Below, piece by piece: positions 44,375 through 56,023 of a stretch of DNA of 64,000 nucleotides. The notes under the pieces are model-generated. The model was given only the letters and a program-made list of their open reading frames with translations, had not been told where the DNA came from and did not search any database. Both the position numbers and the translations under genes were made by a program. The stretch is from NCBI RefSeq assembly GCF_003612015.1, contig NZ_RARB01000002.1:1-64000 (forward strand), written 5' to 3'. The stretch is from Pantoea piersonii (GTDB lineage: Bacteria; Pseudomonadota; Gammaproteobacteria; Enterobacterales; Enterobacteriaceae). The first letter of the stretch is position 1, and each line of letters starts with the position of its first letter.

Positions 44375-46488
44375 TGGAGCAGAGCGCTTTCTCTTTACAG
44401 ATGCGGCAGGATCAGGTCGGCGTCATCGTTATCGACGTCCCGGGCGAAAAAATGAATACGCTGCGCGCGGCTTTTGCGCAGCAGCTGGCGGCGGTAATTG
44501 ACGAGGCGCGGCGCAATACGCAACTGGCCGGCCTGGTGCTCATCTCCGGCAAGCCGGATAACTTTATCGCCGGCGCCGATATCAGCATGATCGCCGACTG
44601 CCGCAGTGCGCAGGAGGCTGAGGCCCTGGCGCGCCAGGGACAGGAGGCGATGGCGGCGATCGCGGCGCTGCCGTTTCCGGTGGTGGCGGCGATTCACGGC
44701 GCCTGCCTGGGCGGCGGGCTGGAGCTGGCGCTCGCCTGCGATGCGCGTATCTGTACGCTGGACGATAAAACCCGGCTCGGCCTGCCGGAAGTGCAGCTGG
44801 GGCTGCTGCCCGGATCGGGCGGCACGCAGCGTCTGCCGCGGCTGGTGGGGCTGCAACAGGCGCTGCCGCTGATGCTGACCGGCAAAACCCTGCGGGCAAA
44901 ACAGGCGCGCAGACTGGGGCTGGTGGATGATGCTGTGCCTCAGGCCATTCTGCTGGAAACGGCGGTGGCGCGTGTGCTGAAGGGCAGGCATACCGCCCGC
45001 GAACTACCGCTGCGTGACCGCGTCATGCAGGCGCCGCTGGCGCGCCATGCGTTCTTCGCGCTGGCGCAGCGCGAAACCGCCCGTAAAACGCACGGCAACT
45101 ATCCGGCTGCGCAGCGCATTATCGACGTGGTGCGCACCGGCATTGAGCAGGGCAGCGAGGCGGGACACCGGGCTGAGGCGCGCGCGTTCGGCGAACTGGC
45201 GATGACGCCGGAATCCGCGGCGCTGCGCAGTCTGTTCTTCGCCAGCACGGCGATGAAAAAAGAGCGGGGGGCGGATGCCGAACCGCGCGCGCTAAGAGAG
45301 ATCGGCGTGCTGGGCGGCGGCCTGATGGGCGGCGGTATCGCCAGCGTAACGGCGATTAATGCCGGTCTGCCGGTACGCATCAAGGATATCAACCTGCAGG
45401 GCGTCAACCATGCGCTGAAAGCCAGCTGGGATGGACTGAGTGAAAAGGTAAAACGGCGGCATATCAGCGCGGCGCAGCGCCAGCAGCAGATGGCGCGCAT
45501 CACTGGCGGCATCGATTATCAGGGCTTTGCGCAGCGCGATCTGGTGATTGAAGCGGTATTCGAAGATCTGCCGCTCAAACAGCAGATGGTGCGCGAGGTA
45601 GAAACGCACTGCGCGCCGCATACCATTTTCGCCTCTAATACCTCGTCGCTGCCCATTGCGGATATCGCCGCGCAGGCGCAGCGGCCGGAAAACGTTATCG
45701 GGCTGCACTATTTTAGTCCGGTGGAAAAAATGGTGCTGGTGGAGGTGATCCCGCACAGCGGCACCTCGCAGCAGACGCTGGCCACCACCGTTGCGCTGGC
45801 GAAAAAGCAGGGTAAAACGCCCATCGTCGTAGCGGATCGCGCCGGATTCTATGTAAACCGCATCCTCGCGCCCTACATAAATGAAGCGATGCGCTGTCTG
45901 CTGGAAGGCGAGCCCATTGAGCATATCGATCGCGCGCTGGTAAAAGCGGGTTTCCCCATCGGCCCGATTCAGCTGCTGGACGAGGTAGGCATTGACGTCG
46001 GCAGTAAGATCACGCCGGTTCTGCATCAGGCGTATGGCGAACGCTTCGCCGCGCCCGCCGCGTTTGAAGCGGTGCTGAAGGACGATCGCAAAGGGCGGAA
46101 AAACGGTAAAGGCTTCTATCTGTATGGCGGCAGGCAGCGCGGCAAAAAGCCCGATCCCTCGCTCTATCAGCTGCTGGGGCTGCAGCCTGCGGCGAAACAG
46201 AATGAACAGCAGATCGCCGAGCGCTGCATGATGATGATGCTTAACGAGGCGGCGCGTTGCCTGGATGAAGGGGTGATCCGCAGCGCGCGCGACGGCGACG
46301 TCGGCGCGGTATTCGGCATCGGCTTTCCGCCTTTTCTCGGCGGCCCGTTCCGCTATATGGACCGGCGCGGTGCGGCAAATATTGTACAAACCTTACGCGC
46401 GTTAATGGGTCAGTATGGCGACCACTTCGCCCCCTGCGAGGGGCTGCTGCAGATGGAACAGCAGGAAAGGAAATTTTACATTTCCTGA
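44374..46488 (+). CDS. fadJ: Fatty acid oxidation complex alpha subunit FadJ
   Basis: A 704-residue bifunctional enzyme. The N-terminal crotonase domain ([30 protein letters not shown]) hydrates enoyl-CoA; the C-terminal part has the NAD-binding [13 protein letters not shown] and the dehydrogenase motif [11 protein letters not shown]. Length is close to E. coli FadJ (714). A GC-rich hairpin (46528-46549) follows. Confidence 0.96.
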   Translation: MEQSAFSLQMRQDQVGVIVIDVPGEKMNTLRAAFAQQLAAVIDEARRNTQLAGLVLISGKPDNFIAGADISMIADCRSAQEAEALARQGQEAMAAIAALPFPVVAAIHGACLGGGLELALACDARICTLDDKTRLGLPEVQLGLLPGSGGTQRLPRLVGLQQALPLMLTGKTLRAKQARRLGLVDDAVPQAILLETAVARVLKGRHTARELPLRDRVMQAPLARHAFFALAQRETARKTHGNYPAAQRIIDVVRTGIEQGSEAGHRAEARAFGELAMTPESAALRSLFFASTAMKKERGADAEPRALREIGVLGGGLMGGGIASVTAINAGLPVRIKDINLQGVNHALKASWDGLSEKVKRRHISAAQRQQQMARITGGIDYQGFAQRDLVIEAVFEDLPLKQQMVREVETHCAPHTIFASNTSSLPIADIAAQAQRPENVIGLHYFSPVEKMVLVEVIPHSGTSQQTLATTVALAKKQGKTPIVVADRAGFYVNRILAPYINEAMRCLLEGEPIEHIDRALVKAGFPIGPIQLLDEVGIDVGSKITPVLHQAYGERFAAPAAFEAVLKDDRKGRKNGKGFYLYGGRQRGKKPDPSLYQLLGLQPAAKQNEQQIAERCMMMMLNEAARCLDEGVIRSARDGDVGAVFGIGFPPFLGGPFRYMDRRGAANIVQTLRALMGQYGDHFAPCEGLLQMEQQERKFYIS

Positions 46489-46527
46489 CTGAATGGAATA
46501 ACCGTACCGATTCAGCGGGTTAGAAAA

Positions 46528-46549
46528 GCGCCGCCGAAGCAGGCGGCGC
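46528..46549 (+). terminator. Possible terminator after fadJ
   Basis: GCGCCGCC and GGCGGCGC form an 8-bp GC stem with a 6-nt loop, 40 bp after fadJ. No T tract follows, so it may act as an mRNA 3'-end hairpin only. Confidence 0.4.
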
Positions 46550-46692
46550 GGCGCCAATCTGAGAAGCGCTTATTTAATAAACAACCGGTTGACTATACTC
46601 AAGTCATTGGGGTACAACACAGCGTTCATTCGCAGAATGAAGAGTCAGGCGCCTCCGCGCCGGGCGATATCGACAAACAACAGCGGTGCTTT

Positions 46693-47175
46693 ATGCAAGT
46701 TTTTATCATGCGTCACGGCGATGCTGCTCTTGAAGCCGCCAGTGATTCGGTGCGACCTCTTACCCATTGCGGCTGTGATGAATCACGCCAGATGGCGAGC
46801 TGGCTTAACAGCCAGACGGTTGACGTAGAACGTGTGCTGGTCAGTCCCTATCTTCGTGCTCAGCAGACGCTGGCGACGGTACGCGAAGCGTTAAATCTGC
46901 CGGAGGGGCAGGATATTTTGCCGGAACTGACGCCCGGCGGCGATCCCGGCCTGGTGGCCTGCTATCTGCAGGCGCTGGGGAATGAAGGGGTGAAGTCGGC
47001 CATCGTGATCTCGCACCTGCCGCTGGTCGGCTATCTGGTGTCGGAACTCTGCCCGCAGGAAGCGCCGCCGATGTTCGCCACTTCCGCCATCGCCTGCGTG
47101 GATTTCGATCCCGCCAGCTGCGAAGGCAAGCTGTTGTGGCAGGTCAGCCCCTCTAAACTGGCGAAAGCCATATAA
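46693..47175 (+). CDS. sixA: Phosphohistidine phosphatase SixA
   Basis: A 160-residue histidine phosphatase of the RHG family: N-terminal FIMRHGDA carries the catalytic His, with VISHLPLVGYL for the second His. It removes phosphate from histidines of HPt domains or of the nitrogen phosphotransferase protein NPr. Gene order fadJ-sixA-smrB is as in E. coli. Confidence 0.95.
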   Translation: MQVFIMRHGDAALEAASDSVRPLTHCGCDESRQMASWLNSQTVDVERVLVSPYLRAQQTLATVREALNLPEGQDILPELTPGGDPGLVACYLQALGNEGVKSAIVISHLPLVGYLVSELCPQEAPPMFATSAIACVDFDPASCEGKLLWQVSPSKLAKAI

Positions 47176-47207
47176 TGCCCGCGGGCCGCGAGACGGCCCA
47201 TCCCTTC

Positions 47208-47756
47208 TTAAGGCAGCTCGGGCGGTTGCCACTCCTCAACCTCAATCAGCACCAGCAATGCCGCGTCGCCGCCAAACATTTTCGGCGCCTGATGAAAGGC
47301 CATGACGTAAGGGTGCTGCGCCAGCCAGAGCGGCGTCTGCTGCTTGAGTATATGTTTGCCGTGGCCGGTCATGACGCTGGCGCAGAACAGATGTTCGCGC
47401 CGACAGGCGGCGATCAGCGCGCCCAGCTCCTGTTTGGCCTGCTGCTGCGTTAAGCCGTGCAGGTCGAGAAAAATTTCCGGCGTATAGTCGCCGCGCCGCA
47501 GCTTTTTCAGCTCGTAATGACTGACGTCGGCGCGTACATAGCGCGTCGCGCCTTCGGTTGCCAGCAACGGCTGAAACTCGTCGGAAAAGTAGTGACTGTT
47601 ATCCACCTGTTCGGAAATTAATCGCTTTAGCGGCAGCTCGCGGCTTTTCACCGCGGGTTTATGCACCACGGTATCCTGCTTTATTTTGCGCGTGCCGCTC
47701 ATTAGCTGGCGAAACAACGCTTTGTCGTCGTCATTCAGAGGGTTTTTTTTACTCAT
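47208..47756 (-). CDS. smrB: Ribosome rescue endonuclease SmrB
   Basis: A 182-residue protein with a C-terminal Smr domain ([32 protein letters not shown]). In E. coli SmrB cleaves mRNA between collided ribosomes and so starts rescue. The N-terminal extension (basic, residues 1-60) would contact the ribosome. Divergent from prmB with 160 bp between starts. Confidence 0.94.
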   Translation of the reverse strand: MSKKNPLNDDDKALFRQLMSGTRKIKQDTVVHKPAVKSRELPLKRLISEQVDNSHYFSDEFQPLLATEGATRYVRADVSHYELKKLRRGDYTPEIFLDLHGLTQQQAKQELGALIAACRREHLFCASVMTGHGKHILKQQTPLWLAQHPYVMAFHQAPKMFGGDAALLVLIEVEEWQPPELP

Positions 47757-47916
47757 TTCAGGCGAATCTTGTCTGATAAGGCTGGAAAACAGCGAATGGC
47801 GTTACCTTACCGCCCGATCCGCTAATTGTCAGCTTTTTCACCTTGCTGCGCTGAATTCTCCCCGGCTTCATGGCACACTATCGGCCGATTTAGCAATTGG
47901 GCCTGCGGAGGGCTAC

Positions 47917-48849
47917 GTGGACAAAATTTTCGTCGATGAGGCAGTCAACGAACTGCACACCATTCAGGATATGTTGCGCTGGGCGGTCAGCCGTTTTTCC
48001 GCCGCCGGGATCTGGTACGGTCACGGCACCGACAATCCCTGGGACGAAGCGGTGCAACTGGTCCTGCCCACGCTCTGGCTGCCGCTGGATATTCCGGAAG
48101 ATATGCGCAGCGCGCGCCTTACCGCCAGCGAGCGTCATCGTATCGTTGAGCGCGTGATCCGCCGCGTCAACGAACGTATTCCCGTGGCCTATCTCACCAA
48201 TAAAGCCTGGTTTTGCGGCCACGAGTTTTTTGTCGATGAACGCGTGCTGGTACCGCGCTCGCCCATCGGCGAGCTGATTGAAAACCGCTTTGCCGGATTA
48301 ATCTCCGAAGCGCCGCGTCATATCCTCGATATGTGTACCGGCAGTGGCTGTATCGCTATCGCCTGCGCATACGCCTTCCCGGAAGCGGAAGTCGACGCGG
48401 TGGATATCTCTTATGACGCGCTGGCGGTGGCCGAGCAGAATATCGACGAGCATGGCCTGACTCAACAGGTGACGCCGATCCGCGCCGATCTGTTCCGCGA
48501 ACTGCCGCCGTTGAAATATGATCTGATCGTCTCCAATCCGCCCTATGTCGATGCGGAAGATATGGAAGATCTGCCGAACGAATATCGCCACGAGCCGGAA
48601 CTGGGCCTGGCGGCGGGCAGCGACGGCCTGAAGCTGGTGCGCCGCATTCTCGCCTGCGCGCCTGGCTATCTGAGCGACAACGGCGTGCTGATCTGCGAAG
48701 TAGGCAACAGCATGGTGCATATGATCGATCAGTATCCCGACGTGCCCTTTACCTGGCTGGAGTTCGATAACGGCGGCGACGGCGTCTTTATGCTGACGCG
48801 CCAGCAGATCGTCGACGCACAACATCACTTTTCTATTTATAAAGACTGA
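47917..48849 (+). CDS. prmB: Ribosomal protein uL3 glutamine methyltransferase PrmB
   Basis: A 310-residue SAM-dependent methyltransferase that modifies Gln150 of uL3. It has the SAM-binding [19 protein letters not shown] and the substrate-Gln motif [11 protein letters not shown]. Start GTG at 47917 with GGAGGG, matching E. coli [13 protein letters not shown]; an upstream in-frame region overlaps smrB and is not used. aroC follows 27 bp on. Confidence 0.95.
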   Translation: MDKIFVDEAVNELHTIQDMLRWAVSRFSAAGIWYGHGTDNPWDEAVQLVLPTLWLPLDIPEDMRSARLTASERHRIVERVIRRVNERIPVAYLTNKAWFCGHEFFVDERVLVPRSPIGELIENRFAGLISEAPRHILDMCTGSGCIAIACAYAFPEAEVDAVDISYDALAVAEQNIDEHGLTQQVTPIRADLFRELPPLKYDLIVSNPPYVDAEDMEDLPNEYRHEPELGLAAGSDGLKLVRRILACAPGYLSDNGVLICEVGNSMVHMIDQYPDVPFTWLEFDNGGDGVFMLTRQQIVDAQHHFSIYKD

Positions 48850-48876
48850 GCGAACGCTTCGTAACAAGGAATCACC

Positions 48877-49962
48877 ATGGCCGGAAACAGCATCGGACAA
48901 CTTTTTCGCGTAACTACCTTTGGCGAGTCACACGGTCTCGCGCTGGGCTGCATCGTTGACGGCGTGCCGCCTGGCATTCCGCTGACCGAAGCGGATATCC
49001 AGCACGATCTCGACCGCCGCCGTCCCGGCACCTCGCGCTATACCACGCAGCGCCGCGAGCCGGATCAGGTGAAAATTTTGTCCGGCGTTTTCGAGGGTGT
49101 CACCACCGGCACCTCGATCGGCCTGCTGATTGAAAATACCGACCAGCGTTCCCAGGACTACGGCGCGATTAAAGATCTGTTTCGTCCCGGCCATGCCGAT
49201 TACACCTATGAGCAAAAGTATGGCCTGCGCGACTATCGCGGCGGCGGTCGCTCATCGGCGCGTGAAACCGCGATGCGTGTCGCGGCGGGCGCAATTGCCA
49301 AAAAATATCTGCAGATGAAGCATGGCATCCTGGTTCGCGGCTATCTGGCGCAGATTGGCGACGTGGCGTGCGAGCTGAAAGAGTGGAGCATCGTCGAAGA
49401 GAATCCCTTTTTCTGCCCGGACGCCAGCAAGCTGGAGGCGCTGGACGAGCTGATGCGCGCCCTGAAGAAAGAGGGCGACTCTATCGGCGCCAAAGTCACG
49501 GTGATGGCGGAAAACGTGCCGCCGGGCCTCGGCGAGCCGGTTTTTGATCGCCTTGACGCCGACCTGGCGCATGCGCTGATGAGCATCAACGCGGTGAAAG
49601 GGGTGGAGATCGGCGACGGCTTTGCAGTAGTGAACCAGCGCGGCAGCCAGCATCGCGACGAGATCCGCGCCAGCGGTTTCCAGAGCAACCATGCGGGCGG
49701 CATCCTCGGCGGCATCAGCAGCGGCCAGACCATCAGCGCCAACCTGGCGATGAAGCCGACCTCCAGCATCACCGTGCCGGGCAACACCATTACGCGCAGC
49801 GGCGAAGAGGTAGAGATGATCACCAAAGGGCGTCACGATCCCTGCGTGGGGATCCGGGCCGTGCCGATCGCCGAAGCGATGATGGCGATCGTGCTGATGG
49901 ATCATCTGCTGCGCCACCGTGCGCAGAACGCCGACGTCAACAGCACCGTACCGCGCTGGTGA
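48877..49962 (+). CDS. aroC: Chorismate synthase
   Basis: A 361-residue FMN-dependent enzyme converting 5-enolpyruvylshikimate-3-phosphate to chorismate, the last shared step of aromatic biosynthesis. Signatures [37 protein letters not shown] and [11 protein letters not shown] loops are present. mepA starts 4 bp after the stop, so the two are probably cotranscribed. Confidence 0.97.
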   Translation: MAGNSIGQLFRVTTFGESHGLALGCIVDGVPPGIPLTEADIQHDLDRRRPGTSRYTTQRREPDQVKILSGVFEGVTTGTSIGLLIENTDQRSQDYGAIKDLFRPGHADYTYEQKYGLRDYRGGGRSSARETAMRVAAGAIAKKYLQMKHGILVRGYLAQIGDVACELKEWSIVEENPFFCPDASKLEALDELMRALKKEGDSIGAKVTVMAENVPPGLGEPVFDRLDADLAHALMSINAVKGVEIGDGFAVVNQRGSQHRDEIRASGFQSNHAGGILGGISSGQTISANLAMKPTSSITVPGNTITRSGEEVEMITKGRHDPCVGIRAVPIAEAMMAIVLMDHLLRHRAQNADVNSTVPRW

Positions 49963-49966
49963 CGCC

Positions 49967-50791
49967 ATGAAATCACTGTTTATTCTCTTATCGGCGCTGA
50001 TCTTCAGCGCCTCAGGGCTGGCCGCGACGCCGTGGCAGCGTATTCAGCAGCCGATCCCGGGAAGCGCGCAGTCTATCGGCTCCTTCGCCAACGGCTGCAT
50101 CGTCGGCGCGCAGGCGCTGCCGCTGAACGCGCCTGCCTATCAGGTGATGCGCCAGGATCAGCGACGTTACTTCGGCCATCCCGATCTTATCCTGTTTATT
50201 CAGCGTCTCAGCACGCAGGCGCACAACCTGCAGCTCGGCAACGTGCTGATAGGCGATATGGGCATGGCGGCGGGCGGGCGCTTCAGCAGCGGGCACGCCA
50301 GCCATCAGACCGGACTCGACGTCGATATCTGGCTGCAGTTGCCCAAAACCCGCTGGAGCGCGCAGCAGCTGCTGAAGCCGCAGCCGCTCGACCTGGTGAC
50401 GGCGGATGACAAAAGCGTGGTGGCGCGTCACTGGCAGCCGGAGATCGATAGCCTGATCAAACTGGCGGCGAAAGATAACGATGTTACGCGCATCTTCGTC
50501 AATCCGGCGATTAAAAAGCAGCTTTGCGCCGACGCTGGCGCCGACCGCGACTGGCTGCGCAAGGTGCGTCCGTGGTTCGCTCATCGCGCGCATATGCATG
50601 TGCGCCTGCGCTGCCCGCCCAACAGTATCGGCTGTGAAGATCAGCCTGCGCCGCCGCCGGGCGACGGCTGCGGCGCCGAGCTGGAGAGCTGGTTCCTGCC
50701 GAAAAAACCGGGTAGCGGCGCGCCTGTGAAGCGCGAGCCGCCGCCACTGCCGCAGGCGTGTCAGGCGCTGCTGGATAAACATCTGTTATAA
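49967..50791 (+). CDS. mepA: Murein DD-endopeptidase MepA
   Basis: A 274-residue LAS metallopeptidase with signal peptide ([17 protein letters not shown]) and zinc ligands in [16 protein letters not shown] and [10 protein letters not shown]. It cuts D-Ala-mDAP crosslinks of peptidoglycan in the periplasm and is penicillin-insensitive. Several cysteines probably form disulfides. ATG at 49967 by E. coli alignment and operon spacing. Confidence 0.95.
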   Translation: MKSLFILLSALIFSASGLAATPWQRIQQPIPGSAQSIGSFANGCIVGAQALPLNAPAYQVMRQDQRRYFGHPDLILFIQRLSTQAHNLQLGNVLIGDMGMAAGGRFSSGHASHQTGLDVDIWLQLPKTRWSAQQLLKPQPLDLVTADDKSVVARHWQPEIDSLIKLAAKDNDVTRIFVNPAIKKQLCADAGADRDWLRKVRPWFAHRAHMHVRLRCPPNSIGCEDQPAPPPGDGCGAELESWFLPKKPGSGAPVKREPPPLPQACQALLDKHLL

Positions 50792-50800
50792 GGGATCTCC

Positions 50801-51598
50801 ATGGAGTGGTTTGTCGTCAGCCCGATGGTCGTCGGGATTCTGTTTCTGGTCGCCGTGCTGGCGGCCTTTATTGACTCCATCGCCGGCGGCGGCGGGCTGC
50901 TCACCGTGCCCGCGCTGCTGGCGGCCGGTCTCTCTCCTGCGCAGGCGCTGGCGACCAATAAGCTGCAGTCAGTGGGCGGCTCTTTCTCCGCAAGCCTCTA
51001 TTTCGTGCGCCGCGGCGCGGTAAAGCTGAACGAACAGCGGCTCAATATCGCCATGACCTTTATCGGCGCGGTGCTGGGCACCATCCTGATCCAGCACCTT
51101 AACGCTGATGCGCTGCGTCAGGTCTTGCCGCTGCTGCTGATCGCTATCGGCCTGTGGTTTCTGCTGATGCCGCGTCTCGGCGAAGAAGATCGCGCGCGCC
51201 GCCTCTATGGACTGCCCTATGCGCTGATTGGCGGCGGTTGCGTCGGCTTTTACGACGGCTTTTTCGGGCCTGGCGCGGGCTCTTTCTATGCGCTCGCTTT
51301 TGTTACCCTGTGCGGCTTTAACCTCGCCAAAGCCACCGCGCATGCCAAAATTCTGAATTTCACCTCTAACTTCGCCAGCCTGCTGTTTTTTATGTTCGGC
51401 GGTAAAGTGATCTGGGGAACCGGCTTTATTATGCTGCTCGGCGCCTTCTGCGGCGCGCGGCTTGGGGCGCGGCTGGTCCTGAGCCGCGGACAGAAGCTGA
51501 TCCGCCCGATGGTGGTGATCGTTTCTGCGGTAATGAGCGCGAAGCTGCTGTGGGACGCTCACGGCAGCGCGCTGCTGGCGTGGATCGCCGCGCTGTAA
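50801..51598 (+). CDS. yfcA: TSUP-family membrane transporter YfcA
   Basis: A 265-residue protein with about eight helices and the TSUP/TauE-SafE pattern (AAFIDSIAGGGGLLTVPALL, ALATNKLQSVGGSFSASLYF, GFYDGFFGPGAGSFYALAFV). Family members export sulfur-containing or organic anions; its substrate is unknown. It starts 10 bp after mepA. Confidence 0.93.
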   Translation: MEWFVVSPMVVGILFLVAVLAAFIDSIAGGGGLLTVPALLAAGLSPAQALATNKLQSVGGSFSASLYFVRRGAVKLNEQRLNIAMTFIGAVLGTILIQHLNADALRQVLPLLLIAIGLWFLLMPRLGEEDRARRLYGLPYALIGGGCVGFYDGFFGPGAGSFYALAFVTLCGFNLAKATAHAKILNFTSNFASLLFFMFGGKVIWGTGFIMLLGAFCGARLGARLVLSRGQKLIRPMVVIVSAVMSAKLLWDAHGSALLAWIAAL

Positions 51599-51648
51599 TA
51601 CATTCATTCCCGGCGCCGCGATAATGACGCCGTTTTTACGATGACACC

Positions 51649-52194
51649 ATGAATACGACGCACCATTACGAACAACTGATTACGATTTTCGATAGCTGCT
51701 TTCGCGACGAGTTTCAGACCCGTCTAATTAAAGGCGACGACGAACCCATCTATCTTCCGGCAGACGAGAGTTCGCCGTGGAACCGCGTCGTGTTCGCGCA
51801 CGGCTTTTACGCCAGCGCGCTGCACGAAATTTCTCACTGGTGTATCGCCGGTGAGGCGCGGCGCAAGCTGGTGGATTTCGGCTACTGGTACTGCCCGGAT
51901 GGACGCGACGCTCAGACGCAAAATCAGTTTGAATCCGTGGAGATCAAGCCGCAGGCGCTGGAGTGGATGTTCTGCGTCGCGGCGGGCTTTCCGTTCAATG
52001 TCAGCTGTGACAATCTCGACGGAGATTGTGAACCCGATCGCATCGCGTTTCAGCGCAAGGTCCATGCTCAGGTTATCTCTTATCTGGAGAATGGCATTCC
52101 TGCGCGGCCCGGGCGTTTTATCACCGCTCTGGCGGACTTTTATGGCACGCCTGCACTGACGTCAGCACAGTTTCCCTGGCCAGACGATCTGTGA
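51649..52194 (+). CDS. epmC: Elongation factor P hydroxylase EpmC
   Basis: A 181-residue protein (former YfcM) with a putative metal site HEISHWCIAGEARR and WMFCVAAGFPFNVSCDN. It hydroxylates the lysyl-lysine made on EF-P by EpmA and EpmB. Order yfcA-epmC-yfcL as in E. coli. Confidence 0.94.
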   Translation: MNTTHHYEQLITIFDSCFRDEFQTRLIKGDDEPIYLPADESSPWNRVVFAHGFYASALHEISHWCIAGEARRKLVDFGYWYCPDGRDAQTQNQFESVEIKPQALEWMFCVAAGFPFNVSCDNLDGDCEPDRIAFQRKVHAQVISYLENGIPARPGRFITALADFYGTPALTSAQFPWPDDL

Positions 52195-52225
52195 TGAGTG
52201 CAGACATTATTAAAGAGGAATTGAG

Positions 52226-52507
52226 ATGATCGCAGAATTTGAAGCGCGTATTCTGGCCCTGATTGACGATATGGTCGATCACGCCAGCGATGACGAGCTG
52301 TTCGCCAGCGGCTATCTGCGCGGTCACCTGACCCTCGCGGTCGCGGAAATCGAACAGTCGGGCGAGCATACGCCGGAAGCGTTGCAGACCCAGGTTGCCA
52401 ACAGCCTGCAAAACGCCATTGCCGCCGGCGAGCTGTCGCCGCGCGATCAGGTGCTGGTGGTCGGCATGTGGGACAACCTGTTCCAGCAGGCGCGCCAGAC
52501 CGCCTGA
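52226..52507 (+). CDS. yfcL: YfcL family protein
   Basis: A 93-residue acidic helical protein ([40 protein letters not shown]) of unknown function, conserved beside mnmC and epmC. AGGAATTGAG lies upstream of the ATG. Convergent with mnmC. Confidence 0.92.
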   Translation: MIAEFEARILALIDDMVDHASDDELFASGYLRGHLTLAVAEIEQSGEHTPEALQTQVANSLQNAIAAGELSPRDQVLVVGMWDNLFQQARQTA

Positions 52508-52538
52508 GACAGCGGGGCGGCGCAATGCCGCCCCGGTA

Positions 52539-54551
52539 CTATTTCCCCGCTTTTTTCCCTTTCAGCAGCTTTCTCACCCAGTAGCGGTTCGGGCTGAGCG
52601 CGGCCAGCGTCGCGCGATCCAGCGGCTGCGGTTCGCCGCTCATCTGCGCCGCCAGCACTTCGGCGGCAAGCGGGGCGCTGCACAGGCCGCGCGATCCCAG
52701 CGCGCCCAGCAGAAAAAGCCCGGCATAGTGCGGCGCCGCGGCGATGACTTCGCCACGCGCGCGCTGCTCAGGAAGATCCGCATAGCTTGCCAGCGTCGCA
52801 TCGTAGTCGGGCACGGCGCCCGCCATCGGCAGATGGTCGCGCGTGGCGCAGCGCACGCCGATGCGCGCTTCACCCGCGCTGACGTCCACCTTTTCCGCCC
52901 AGCCGCAGCCGGGCAGAGAGTGGAGCAGCCGCGTGCGGTTCTGCTGCTGATCCTCTTCGCGATAGACGGTCGCGGTATCGCCGCGATGGTAACTGGCGCC
53001 GATGCAGTGGGTGCCGAACTGCGGGCTGACCGGCGTCAGATAGCCGTCGTAGCAGAGCACGGTGTTCAGCGCCTTCAGACCCGGCGTGCTGGGAATATGG
53101 CTCACCTGGCCGGAAACCGCATAGGTCGGCAGCTGCGCGCTTTGCGGCAGGGCGCTGAGCTGGTGGCCGGTCGCCAGCGCCACATTCTGGTGCCGCGCCT
53201 CTTTACCGTCGGCGAAGCACAGCGTCCAGCCTTTATCCGTTTGCGAAAGCTGCGTCAGGCGGTGCAGCCAGTGAATGCGCAGCCCCTGCGTTTCGCCATG
53301 CGCCAGCAGGCCGCTGGTAAGTTCGGCGGGGGAGAGCCAGCCGCCGAGCGGATAGAAAATACCGCCGACACCCAGTTCAACCTGCGCCAGCGCCTCCGCC
53401 TCTTCCGGGCTCACCCCGCGCGCGATTGTCTCTGGCAGCCCCATCGCCAGCATCTGCGTAATTTTGTCGGCGCTTTTCTCATCCCAGCCGAGCTGCAGTA
53501 CGCCGCTCCAGTGATGTTCATAGCTTACCGGCGCGGCGTCATACAGCCGACGCGCAAAGCTAAAAGCGGCGGGAAAGAAGCGCGCCAGTGCCGGGTCGTG
53601 CTGATTCAGCAGCGGATAGAGTGCGCCCTGGCGATTGCCCGACGCGCCCAGCGCGGCAGCTTCATCGGCGCAGTAGAGCGTGACGCGCCAGCCGCGGCGC
53701 AGCAGGGCAAGCGCCAGCACCGCGCTCGCTACGCCGCCGCCGACGATCGCCGCCTCGTTTTCTTGCGCGGCGGGACGCGCATACCAGGGCTGCACGGCGG
53801 GAAGATCCGGCGCCTGCCTCAGCACGCCGCACAACATCTCGCGTTTGTGGCCGAAGCCTTTGCGGCGTGTGACTTCAAAGCCCGCCTCCTGCAAACCGCG
53901 ACGCACGAAGCCGGCGGCGGTGAAGGTGGCGAAAGTGGCGTCGGGCCGCGCCAGCTTAGCCATGGCGCTGAACAGCTGCGGCGTCCACATATCGGGATTT
54001 TTCGCCGGTGCGAAGCCGTCGAGAAACCAGGCGTCTACCTGGCGAAAGAGGCTGTCATCAAAGGTTTCAATAAGGGGATTAATATCGCCGAGCCAGAGAT
54101 CGAGCGTGACGCGGCCACCGTCGAACAGCAGGCGCTGGCAGCCGGGCAGGGCGACGGGCCACTCCCGCTGCAGCTGACTGGCCCAGGGCTGCAGTTCCGG
54201 CCAGCGCTGATGCGCCGCCGCTAAGTCAGCCTGCGTCAGCGGGTATTTTTCAAAGCTGATAAAGTGCAGCCGCTGCAGGGCGGCGTCAGGCTGCGCCTGC
54301 TGAAAAGCGTCAAACGCCTGCCACAGCGTCAGAAAATTAAGGCCGGTGCCGAAGCCGCTTTCCGCCACGATAAAGAGATCGCGCGTATGCCGCGTGAAAC
54401 GCTCCGGCAGATCGTTGCCGCCCAGAAAGACGTAACGCGTCTCTTCCAGACCGTTGTCATTGGAAAAATAGACGTCGTCAAAGGCTCGGGAAACAGGTGT
54501 ACCCTGTTCATTCCAGCTTAGCTGGGCGTGTTCAACCGGGGAGAATTTCAC
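52539..54551 (-). CDS. mnmC: Bifunctional tRNA modification enzyme MnmC
   Basis: A 670-residue enzyme making mnm5s2U34 in tRNAs. The N-terminal SAM methyltransferase ([37 protein letters not shown]) performs the final methylation. The C-terminal FAD oxidase ([38 protein letters not shown]) removes the carboxymethyl group. Length equals the E. coli enzyme (about 668). Divergent from fabB. Confidence 0.96.
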   Translation of the reverse strand: MKFSPVEHAQLSWNEQGTPVSRAFDDVYFSNDNGLEETRYVFLGGNDLPERFTRHTRDLFIVAESGFGTGLNFLTLWQAFDAFQQAQPDAALQRLHFISFEKYPLTQADLAAAHQRWPELQPWASQLQREWPVALPGCQRLLFDGGRVTLDLWLGDINPLIETFDDSLFRQVDAWFLDGFAPAKNPDMWTPQLFSAMAKLARPDATFATFTAAGFVRRGLQEAGFEVTRRKGFGHKREMLCGVLRQAPDLPAVQPWYARPAAQENEAAIVGGGVASAVLALALLRRGWRVTLYCADEAAALGASGNRQGALYPLLNQHDPALARFFPAAFSFARRLYDAAPVSYEHHWSGVLQLGWDEKSADKITQMLAMGLPETIARGVSPEEAEALAQVELGVGGIFYPLGGWLSPAELTSGLLAHGETQGLRIHWLHRLTQLSQTDKGWTLCFADGKEARHQNVALATGHQLSALPQSAQLPTYAVSGQVSHIPSTPGLKALNTVLCYDGYLTPVSPQFGTHCIGASYHRGDTATVYREEDQQQNRTRLLHSLPGCGWAEKVDVSAGEARIGVRCATRDHLPMAGAVPDYDATLASYADLPEQRARGEVIAAAPHYAGLFLLGALGSRGLCSAPLAAEVLAAQMSGEPQPLDRATLAALSPNRYWVRKLLKGKKAGK

Positions 54552-54627
54552 GGTAAAGGCTCATTTTTCAGGCAATGGCGCGATTTTAGCGACCAGGGTC
54601 ACATGACGCAAATTTACAAAAGGAAAT

Positions 54628-54662
54628 GGCTGATCGGACTTGTTCGGCGTACAAGTGTAAGC
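54628..54662 (+). promoter_or_regulatory. FadR and FabR boxes upstream of fabB
   Basis: GGCTGATCGGACTTGTT (54628-54644) matches the FadR operator; in E. coli FadR bound here activates fabB. GGCGTACAAGTGTAAGC (54646-54662) matches the FabR half-palindrome that represses fabB. Both lie within 80 bp of the start codon. Confidence 0.75.
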
Positions 54663-54707
54663 TAGAGTGCACGTCAATCCAAAAAGAAGTGGAATGAGGA
54701 CAACTGA

Positions 54708-55928
54708 ATGAAACGTGCAGTGATTACTGGCCTGGGGATTGTTTCCAGCATTGGTAATAACCAGCAGGAAGTGCTGGCTTCTCTGCGTGAAGGCCGTTCC
54801 GGCATCACCTTCTCTCAGGAGATGAAGGATTCCGGCATGCGTAGTCACGTCTGGGGTAACGTCAAACTGGATACCACCGGCCTTATCGATCGCAAAGTTG
54901 TGCGTTTTATGAGTGATGCGTCTATCTATGCTTACCTCTCTATGGAAGAAGCGATCAAAGATTCTGGCCTGACCGACGAGCAGTATCAGAGCAACCCGCG
55001 TGTGGGTCTGATTGCCGGTTCCGGCGGCGGTTCGCCGCGCTTCCAGGTATTCGGCGCTGACGCTATGCGTAGCCCGCGCGGTCTGAAAGCGGTCGGCCCT
55101 TATGTGGTAACCAAAGCGATGGCATCTGGCGTCTCCGCCTGTCTCGCCACACCGTTTAAAATCCACGGCGTGAACTACTCGATCAGCTCTGCCTGCGCGA
55201 CTTCCGCGCACTGTATCGGCAACGCGGTCGAGCAGATCCAGCTGGGCAAACAGGACATCGTGTTTGCCGGCGGCGGCGAAGAGCTGTGCTGGGAAATGGC
55301 GTGCGAGTTCGACGCGATGGGCGCGCTCTCCACCAAATATAACGACTCGCCGGAAAAAGCGTCTCGTACCTATGACAGCGAGCGCGACGGCTTCGTTATC
55401 GCTGGTGGCGGCGGTATGGTCGTGGTTGAAGAGCTGGAGCACGCGCTGGCGCGCGGCGCGCATATCTACGCAGAGATCGTCGGCTACGGCGCGACCTCTG
55501 ACGGCGCGGATATGGTTGCGCCATCAGGCGAAGGCGCGGTGCGCTGCATGAAGATGGCGATGCAAGGCGTTGATACGCCGATCGACTACCTGAACAGCCA
55601 CGGCACCTCAACGCCGGTGGGCGACGTGAAAGAGCTGGGCGCAATCCGTGAAGTCTTCGGTGACAACACCCCGGCTATCTCCGCTACCAAAGCGATGACC
55701 GGCCACTCGCTGGGCGCGGCGGGCGTGCAGGAAGCGATCTATAGCCTGCTGATGCTGGAGCACGGCTTTATCGCGCCGAGCATCAATATCGAAACGCCAG
55801 ATCCGGCGGCGGAAGGGATGAACATCATCACCAAACCGACGGAAAAAGCGCTCACCACCGTGATGTCCAATAGCTTCGGCTTCGGTGGCACCAACGCGAC
55901 CCTGACAATGCGTAAGTTCCAGGCGTAA
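54708..55928 (+). CDS. fabB: Beta-ketoacyl-ACP synthase I FabB
   Basis: A 406-residue condensing enzyme for fatty acid elongation, essential for unsaturated fatty acids. Catalytic Cys in [10 protein letters not shown]; His in [12 protein letters not shown] and [12 protein letters not shown]. Sequence is almost that of E. coli, with less GC-biased codons than its neighbours, as expected for a highly expressed gene. Strong terminator follows. Confidence 0.97.
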   Translation: MKRAVITGLGIVSSIGNNQQEVLASLREGRSGITFSQEMKDSGMRSHVWGNVKLDTTGLIDRKVVRFMSDASIYAYLSMEEAIKDSGLTDEQYQSNPRVGLIAGSGGGSPRFQVFGADAMRSPRGLKAVGPYVVTKAMASGVSACLATPFKIHGVNYSISSACATSAHCIGNAVEQIQLGKQDIVFAGGGEELCWEMACEFDAMGALSTKYNDSPEKASRTYDSERDGFVIAGGGGMVVVEELEHALARGAHIYAEIVGYGATSDGADMVAPSGEGAVRCMKMAMQGVDTPIDYLNSHGTSTPVGDVKELGAIREVFGDNTPAISATKAMTGHSLGAAGVQEAIYSLLMLEHGFIAPSINIETPDPAAEGMNIITKPTEKALTTVMSNSFGFGGTNATLTMRKFQA

Positions 55929-55946
55929 TCGCTAAAAATGTTTTAT

Positions 55947-55976
55947 AAAGGGCCGGTCTGACCGGCCCTTTTTCTT
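55947..55976 (+). terminator. Terminator of fabB
   Basis: AAAGGGCCGGTC and GACCGGCCCTTT form up to 12 bp, followed by TTTTCTTTT. Confidence 0.93.
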
Positions 55977-56023
55977 TTGTGGGGCAGGAGCAGAGACGTT
56001 TATAACAAGGAGCTACGTCCGTT

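Noticed and set aside
47686-47916. Extended N terminus of prmB
   Set aside because: It overlaps smrB antisense, while GTG 47917 matches the known PrmB start.
52395-54224. 609-codon plus-strand frame opposite mnmC
   Set aside because: Shadow of the GC-rich mnmC gene; composition dominated by Arg, Ala and Gln without domains.
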